A stretch of DNA of 9,663 nt from NCBI GenBank assembly GCA_023818555.1, contig JAMWCG010000027.1:1-9663 (forward strand). Direction: 5' to 3'. The position numbers and the translations under genes are program-made. This document shows positions 5,373 to 9,663 of this stretch, piece by piece; position 1 is the first letter of the stretch, and the number at the start of each line of letters is the position of its first letter. This stretch comes from Candidatus Omnitrophota bacterium. GTDB taxonomy: Bacteria > Omnitrophota > Gorgyraeia > DTHP01. The notes beneath the pieces were generated by a model. It had not been told where the DNA came from and searched no databases. It worked only from the letters and a program-made list of their open reading frames with translations.

Positions 5373-7529
5373 ATGTTATACCTGGCATTCTTATGGCATA
5401 TGCATCAGCCCTATTATAAGAACCTCTTAACCGGGGAGGTTTATCTTCCCTGGGTAAGACTGCACGGAATAAAAGACTATCTTGATATGCTGATTATCTT
5501 AGAGAGATACCCCCGCATTAAAGCCACCTTCAATTTGGTTCCTTCCTTAATTGACCAACTTGAGGATTATACAAAAGGAAATATCCGGGATATTTATTTA
5601 GAAATCTCCCGCAAAAATGCAGAGGATTTAAGCTTGGAAGATAAAATCTTTCTCTTAACCCGTTTTTTTAATCTCAACTGGCAGACCATGCTTAAACCCT
5701 ATCCCCGTTATCAACAACTCCTTCAGAAAAGAGGAGAGTCAGTGAGCCATAAGCATACTTTGCAGGTTTTAAAAAACTTTACTTCCCAGGATTTTCGCGA
5801 TTTAATTGTCTGGTTCAATCTCTCCTGGTTTGACCCCTATTTTAAAGAAAATATTCCTGAACTGAAAGAATTAATCAAAAAAGGAAAACACTTTAGTGAA
5901 GAGGAGAAAAATTTAGTCTTAGATAAGCAGATTGAAATTTTAAAGCAAATCCTTCCCAAATATAAAGAGATGCAGGATAAGGGCCAAATTGAGATAACGG
6001 TCTCTCCCTATTATCATCCCATTATGCCTTTAATTTTAGACTCTTTCTCCGCAAAAGAGGCAATTCCCTTAATCAGCCTTCCTCCTCAAAGGATTCAATT
6101 CCCGGAAGACCTCGTTTGGCAGATTTCCTCCGCCATAGAAACCTATGAAAAGCATTTTGGTAGAAAACCTTTGGGGATGTGGCCCTCAGAGGGTGCAGTT
6201 TCCGAGGCAATTTTACCCTATATTATTAAGTCAGGGATTAACTGGCTTGCCAGTGATGAAGAAATCCTCTGGCGTTCTTTAAAAAAATCAAAATCCAATG
6301 AACTCCTTTGTCAGGCATATCTTTTGGAAAGAAGAGAAGGGAAATTGAATATTGTCTTTCGTGACCATAGTCTCTCTGATTTAATTGGCTTCGTCTATCA
6401 TCGCTGGCAGGCCCAGGAAGCGGTAGAGGATTTTCTGAAAAGGATTAAAAAGATAAAAGAGGGTCTCTCTCCTAATAAAAATTATCTTATTTCTATAATC
6501 TTAGATGGAGAAAATGCCTGGGAGTATTATCCCAATGATGGCTGGGATTTCCTCACACTTTTATATGCAAAACTCTCTGAAGAAAAAGAAATTATTTGCA
6601 CTACTTTCGGCGAATTTTTAAAGGAAAATCCTCCTCAGGAGAAGATTGAACACCTTTTTGCTGGCTCCTGGATTAATGGAAATTTTTCCACCTGGATTGG
6701 TAATGAGGAAAAAAATCTCTCCTGGAACTATCTCTACCGCACCAGAAAAGACTTCATAGAATTTCTCAAAGAAAATCCGCAGATTAAAGACTCTTCGGAA
6801 GCAAGAATTGCCTGGCAAAATATTTATATTGCCGAAGGAAGCGACTGGAACTGGTGGTATGGCCCGGAGTATATCGCGCAAAATAACGAGGAATTTGATA
6901 AAATATACCGTCTACATCTGGCAAATGTGTATATCAGTTTAGGCAAGGGGGTTCCTGATTTTTTAAAAATCCCCATTCTTACGCAGAAGATTAGTAAATT
7001 CCTTGAACCCACCGCCCTAATCAATCCGGAAATTGATGGTAAAATCACCAACTACTATGAATGGGTAGGGGCAGGCTTTTTAGACCTGACCAAAATAGGA
7101 ACCACTATGCAGAGAGTAACTACTTTAGTGAAAAAACTCTGGTTTGGTTTTAACTTAGAGGAGATTTTTTTGCGTTTGGATTTGGAGATTCCTGAAAATG
7201 CACGGGAATTAAAACTTATAATTAATCTTTTCCCCAGGGAGGCAAAATTGGAAATTCCGCTGGAGAAATCTCCTTCTTTATTAGTGCGCACCTTCCAGAA
7301 ACAAAAAGGAAATTGGCAGGAATTTCCTTTACCCAATCGGGCATCTTTCCTAAAAATTATGGAAATAAGTTTTAACTATCTTAATTTAGGCATTGGCCAT
7401 GGCGAGGAACTGCGCCTATCTATGCTGATAAAAGAGGGCGAAAATATTCTGGAGGAGATTCCTCCTCAGGGAGCATTAAAGATTAGGCTCCCCAATCCTG
7501 ATTTTGATGCCTGGCAATGGTCTGCCTAA
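5373..7529 (+). CDS. Glycoside hydrolase family 57 protein (COG1449 alpha-amylase/alpha-mannosidase type)
   Basis: Acts on alpha-glucans (hydrolysis or glucan transfer) and is probably cytoplasmic, since no signal peptide is seen. Length is 718 residues, normal for this group. GH57 motifs appear in order: 'WHMHQPYY' at residues 8-15, 'VSPYYHPIMPL' at 210-220, 'GMWPSEGAVSE' at 268-278 with candidate nucleophile Glu273, and 'LDGENAWEYYPNDG' at 377-390 with candidate acid/base Asp378. 'GSWINGNFSTWIG' (431-443) and 'AEGSDWNWWYG' (487-497) are typical of the COG1449 branch. The remaining C-terminal region is probably beta-rich. The start is chosen because family members begin only a few residues before HMHQP. 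It lacks a clear Shine-Dalgarno; repeats abut the ATG. It may be transcribed by read-through from the toxin-antitoxin promoter. Family is secure; the exact substrate (glycogen or another glucan) is not. Confidence 0.93.
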   Translation: MLYLAFLWHMHQPYYKNLLTGEVYLPWVRLHGIKDYLDMLIILERYPRIKATFNLVPSLIDQLEDYTKGNIRDIYLEISRKNAEDLSLEDKIFLLTRFFNLNWQTMLKPYPRYQQLLQKRGESVSHKHTLQVLKNFTSQDFRDLIVWFNLSWFDPYFKENIPELKELIKKGKHFSEEEKNLVLDKQIEILKQILPKYKEMQDKGQIEITVSPYYHPIMPLILDSFSAKEAIPLISLPPQRIQFPEDLVWQISSAIETYEKHFGRKPLGMWPSEGAVSEAILPYIIKSGINWLASDEEILWRSLKKSKSNELLCQAYLLERREGKLNIVFRDHSLSDLIGFVYHRWQAQEAVEDFLKRIKKIKEGLSPNKNYLISIILDGENAWEYYPNDGWDFLTLLYAKLSEEKEIICTTFGEFLKENPPQEKIEHLFAGSWINGNFSTWIGNEEKNLSWNYLYRTRKDFIEFLKENPQIKDSSEARIAWQNIYIAEGSDWNWWYGPEYIAQNNEEFDKIYRLHLANVYISLGKGVPDFLKIPILTQKISKFLEPTALINPEIDGKITNYYEWVGAGFLDLTKIGTTMQRVTTLVKKLWFGFNLEEIFLRLDLEIPENARELKLIINLFPREAKLEIPLEKSPSLLVRTFQKQKGNWQEFPLPNRASFLKIMEISFNYLNLGIGHGEELRLSMLIKEGENILEEIPPQGALKIRLPNPDFDAWQWSA

Positions 7530-7537
7530 GAGATTAG

Positions 7538-8260
7538 ATGAATACAGAGAGAAAAGAAATATCCGTAGTAATACCTGTTTTCAATGAAGAAAAAAATCTT
7601 TTTCCTCTCTATGAGAGGTTGATTTCTGTTCTGAATAGTTTAAATAAAGATTATGAGATAATTTTTGTTGACGACGGTTCAAGGGATAAAAGTCTTGCAG
7701 TAATTAGAGAGATTAAAAAAATAAACCCTCGGATTAAAATAATTAAATTTAAAAGAAATTATGGGCAGACCTTTGCCTTAGATGCAGGATTTAGAAATGC
7801 AAAGGGTAAAATTATCATCACTATGGATGCGGATTTGCAGAATGACCCTGAAGATATTCCCAAACTCTTGAAAGAATTAGAAACCTCCGATGTTGTCTGT
7901 GGCTGGAGGAGAAAGAGAAAAGACCCCATTTTTAAAAAATTTTCTTCCTCTCTTGCCAATTCTGTAAGAAGGTTTATCCTTAAGGATGAAATCCTGGATA
8001 TTGGTTGCACTTTAAGAGCTTATCGTCGAGAGGCATTGGAGAAAATAAAATTGTTTAATGGTATGCATCGTTTTCTTCCCCTCCTCATAGAGTATGAGGG
8101 TTTTAAAGTAAAGCAAATTGAGGTAAAACACCATCCCCGTTTTTCTGGAAAAAGTAAATATGCTTTTCACAGGCGCCTCGTTAAGCCCTTTCTTGACCTC
8201 TGGATAGTTTTCTGGATGAAGAAAAATTGGCTGAGATATGAATATGAGTATATAGATTAA
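7538..8260 (+). CDS. Family 2 glycosyltransferase, polyprenyl-phosphate sugar synthase type (DPM1/ArnC-like)
   Basis: Likely transfers a sugar from a nucleotide donor onto undecaprenyl (polyprenyl) phosphate at the inner face of the membrane. It has 240 residues with GT-A fold motifs: 'VVIPVFNEE' at 10-18, 'VDDGS' at 44-48, the metal-binding 'DADLQNDPEDI' at 97-107, 'DIGCTLRAYRREAL' at 154-167, and 'HHPRFSGKSKY' at 198-208. The C-terminus is an amphipathic stretch ('FLDLWIVFWMKKNW') without the two membrane helices of E. coli ArnC, so it is probably membrane-associated rather than integral. It starts 8 nt after the GH57 stop with only a weak ribosome site. Next come LAB_N and ArnT-like genes, supporting a role in lipid A or other envelope glycosylation. 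The sugar is unknown. Confidence 0.9.
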   Translation: MNTERKEISVVIPVFNEEKNLFPLYERLISVLNSLNKDYEIIFVDDGSRDKSLAVIREIKKINPRIKIIKFKRNYGQTFALDAGFRNAKGKIIITMDADLQNDPEDIPKLLKELETSDVVCGWRRKRKDPIFKKFSSSLANSVRRFILKDEILDIGCTLRAYRREALEKIKLFNGMHRFLPLLIEYEGFKVKQIEVKHHPRFSGKSKYAFHRRLVKPFLDLWIVFWMKKNWLRYEYEYID

Positions 8261-8271
8261 AAGGGGGAAAG

Positions 8272-8529
8272 ATGAAGAATAATTTCTGGCTAATTTTGGG
8301 TTTTGTTGCCCAGTTTTGTTTTTTTCTACGCTTTTTTGTGCAATGGATGGTTTCGGAAAGAAAGGGAAAAAGTGTGATTCCCCTTGCCTTCTGGTATCTG
8401 AGTCTTTTAGGTGGAGCATTATTGTTAATCTATTCTCTATATCGCAAGGACCCCGTATTTATCTTAGGCCAGGCAATGGGGTTAGTTATCTATACCCGAA
8501 ATCTCATTCTCATTAGACGCAGAGCCTAA
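8272..8529 (+). CDS. LAB_N (lipid A biosynthesis N-terminal domain) small membrane protein
   Basis: An 85-residue integral membrane protein. It matches the LAB_N domain: 'FWLILGFVAQFCFFLRFFVQW' at 5-25, 'SERKGKSVIPLAFWYLSLLGG' at 28-48, then 'DPVFILGQAMGLVIYTRN' at 60-77. The QW, SER, P-x-x-FW and Y-x-RN positions are the conserved marks. Three membrane segments are predicted (about 5-24, 39-56, 61-79) with a basic tail (RRR). From memory, this domain is placed in the MtN3/SWEET-like superfamily, whose members are three-helix transport units. It has a purine-rich ribosome site (AAAGGGGGAAAG) just before the ATG, 11 nt after the GT2 stop. GT2, LAB_N and GT39 genes are known to occur together in Gram-negative genomes. 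Its biochemical role is not settled; moving the lipid-linked sugar is a reasonable guess. Confidence 0.88.
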   Translation: MKNNFWLILGFVAQFCFFLRFFVQWMVSERKGKSVIPLAFWYLSLLGGALLLIYSLYRKDPVFILGQAMGLVIYTRNLILIRRRA

Positions 8530-8531
8530 AG

Positions 8532-9663
8532 ATGCTGAAAAAGGATTGGTTTTATATCTTAATCCTGATAATTTTCTCAATTTTTTTATTCTTCTACAAA
8601 TTGGGAAACCTTCCCTTACTTGACCCTGATGAACCGCGTTATGCAGAGGTCGCCCGAGAGATGGGGGAGAGGAATGATTTCTTAGTTCCCCATTTCAATT
8701 ATGAAATCCGGCTCAAAAAACCACCTCTATTTTACTGGCTTATTTTTTTATCCTATAGAATCTTCGGAGTAAACGAATTTTCTGCCAGATTTCCCTCCGC
8801 AATTTCTGGTTTGGGAGGGGTAATCTTAACTTATTTCATCGGAGCAAATCTCTATGACTCCTGCGTTGGCTTTCTCTCCTCTCTAATTCTTGCTACTTCT
8901 CTTGAATATCTCATTCTTTCCCGTCTGGCAATTACCGATATGCTCTTATGCTTTTTCTTTCTCTCTGCTCTCTTATTTTTTATCAAATATACTAAAGAAA
9001 AAAAGAAATTTTTTCTTTATTTTTTCTGGATAAGTCTTGCTTTATCCTTTTTAACCAAAGGACCGGTTGGGCTTTTACCCCTTTTAGTAATCCTGGTCTT
9101 TTCCCTCCTGGAGAAAAATTTTTCTCTCTTTAAGGAATTATTTATCTCCATTCCTGCATTATTAATCTTTCTTTTCTTAAGTCTTTCCTGGTATTTAATT
9201 TTAATTTTCAAATTTGGTTTCTCCGAGATGCTCTCTTTATTTCGTGAAGAGACCTGGGAAAGATTTTTTAAAGGTTATATTCATCGCGAGCCATTTTTTT
9301 ATTTTATTCCTGTGGTGCTTGCAGGTTTTTTCCCTTGGACATTTTTTCTACCCCGGGTAAAAATAAATTTTCAAAAGGATAAGTTGCTCTCCCTCTGGTT
9401 TACAGTGGTCTTTCTTTTTTTTAGTCTTTCGCGTTCTAAAATCCCTACCTATGTGATTTCCCTCTTCCCCTGTTTAAGTATTTTTTTAGCCAGTTTCTGG
9501 AAAGATGCTTTCTCTGAGAAGATAAAAAACCTTGAGCGAAAATTAATCCTCTCTCTGAGTTTAGTTTTCATCTCTACAGTCCTCCTTATCGGAGGAGCAA
9601 AGATATTCCTTCAGAAAAAATACGGGCTCGCACTTCCCGCAGGGATAGTCTACCCTCTGGTTT
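8532..9663 (+). CDS. ArnT-like family 39 glycosyltransferase, 3' end outside window
   Basis: Polytopic inner-membrane transferase that takes a sugar from a polyprenyl-phosphate carrier on the periplasmic side and adds it to lipid A or another envelope acceptor. The frame stays open to the window end, giving 377 residues of a protein that usually has about 500-550. Motifs of the ArnT/PMT_2 family are clear: 'LLDPDEPRYAEVAREM' at 29-44 (acidic catalytic loop), 'KKPPLFYW' at 62-69, 'LAITDMLL' at 132-139, 'FLTKGPVGLLP' at 173-183, 'YIHREPFFYF' at 249-258, and 'SKIPTYVISLFP' at 302-313. Many hydrophobic segments lie between them. It begins 2 nt after the LAB_N stop, so translation is probably coupled. 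Aminoarabinose is only one possible donor sugar; no arn biosynthesis genes are in the window. Confidence 0.92.
   Translation, partial: MLKKDWFYILILIIFSIFLFFYKLGNLPLLDPDEPRYAEVAREMGERNDFLVPHFNYEIRLKKPPLFYWLIFLSYRIFGVNEFSARFPSAISGLGGVILTYFIGANLYDSCVGFLSSLILATSLEYLILSRLAITDMLLCFFFLSALLFFIKYTKEKKKFFLYFFWISLALSFLTKGPVGLLPLLVILVFSLLEKNFSLFKELFISIPALLIFLFLSLSWYLILIFKFGFSEMLSLFREETWERFFKGYIHREPFFYFIPVVLAGFFPWTFFLPRVKINFQKDKLLSLWFTVVFLFFSLSRSKIPTYVISLFPCLSIFLASFWKDAFSEKIKNLERKLILSLSLVFISTVLLIGGAKIFLQKKYGLALPAGIVYPLV

Noticed and set aside
8316..8516. 66-codon plus-strand frame inside the LAB_N gene
   Set aside because: It is a shifted frame of a gene with a clear conserved domain; no ribosome site and no domain of its own.
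9017..9211. Minus-strand frame of 64 codons within the last gene
   Set aside because: The plus strand here encodes conserved ArnT-like motifs such as 'FLTKGPVG'. The Lys/Arg-rich minus product is simply the reverse of Phe/Leu-rich membrane segments.

Overview
The window is a single-strand (+) run of ten genes from a Gram-negative, AT-leaning bacterium with many AGA/AGG arginine codons. The cell-envelope content (beta-barrel porin, ArnT-like glycosyltransferase, lipid A N-terminal-domain protein) requires an outer membrane. The porin style and the GH57/COG1449 amylase suggest an uncultured anaerobe, possibly Omnitrophota-like. That placement is an impression, not something the sequence proves. 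No rRNA, tRNA, CRISPR or insertion sequence was seen.

Region 1 (1-2778): the 3' part of priA (cut by the window start), then def and fmt. They are tightly packed: a Shine-Dalgarno overlaps the priA stop, and an ATGA overlap joins def and fmt. Def and Fmt form the deformylase/formyltransferase pair of bacterial translation initiation. This PriA keeps all eight zinc-binding cysteines, but four helicase motifs are eroded.

Region 2 (2779-4553): a self-contained porin unit. It has a near-consensus sigma-70 promoter with an extended -10, a leader of about 225 nt containing several perfect inverted repeats (two mutually exclusive), a strong ribosome binding site, a 472-residue outer-membrane porin with signal peptide and terminal Phe, and a strong intrinsic terminator.

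Region 3 (4554-5372): an AT-rich spacer with two candidate promoters, then a type II toxin-antitoxin pair: an AbrB/MazE-type antitoxin and a RelE/ParE-type toxin, overlapping by ATGA. It is followed by three imperfect 18-bp tandem repeats that end exactly at the next start codon. A diverged copy of the same motif lies upstream of the pair.

Region 4 (5373-9663): a full-length GH57 alpha-glucan enzyme, followed closely by a three-gene envelope-glycosylation set: a soluble GT2 polyprenyl-phosphate glycosyltransferase, a small LAB_N membrane protein, and an ArnT-like GT39 transferase cut by the window end. The inferred path is sugar loading onto a lipid carrier, movement across the membrane, then transfer to lipid A or another envelope acceptor.

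The most interesting observations are the degenerate PriA helicase core, the switch-like porin leader, the AbrB/RelE pairing with its flanking repeats, and the possibility that the LAB_N protein is the missing flippase of the glycosylation set.
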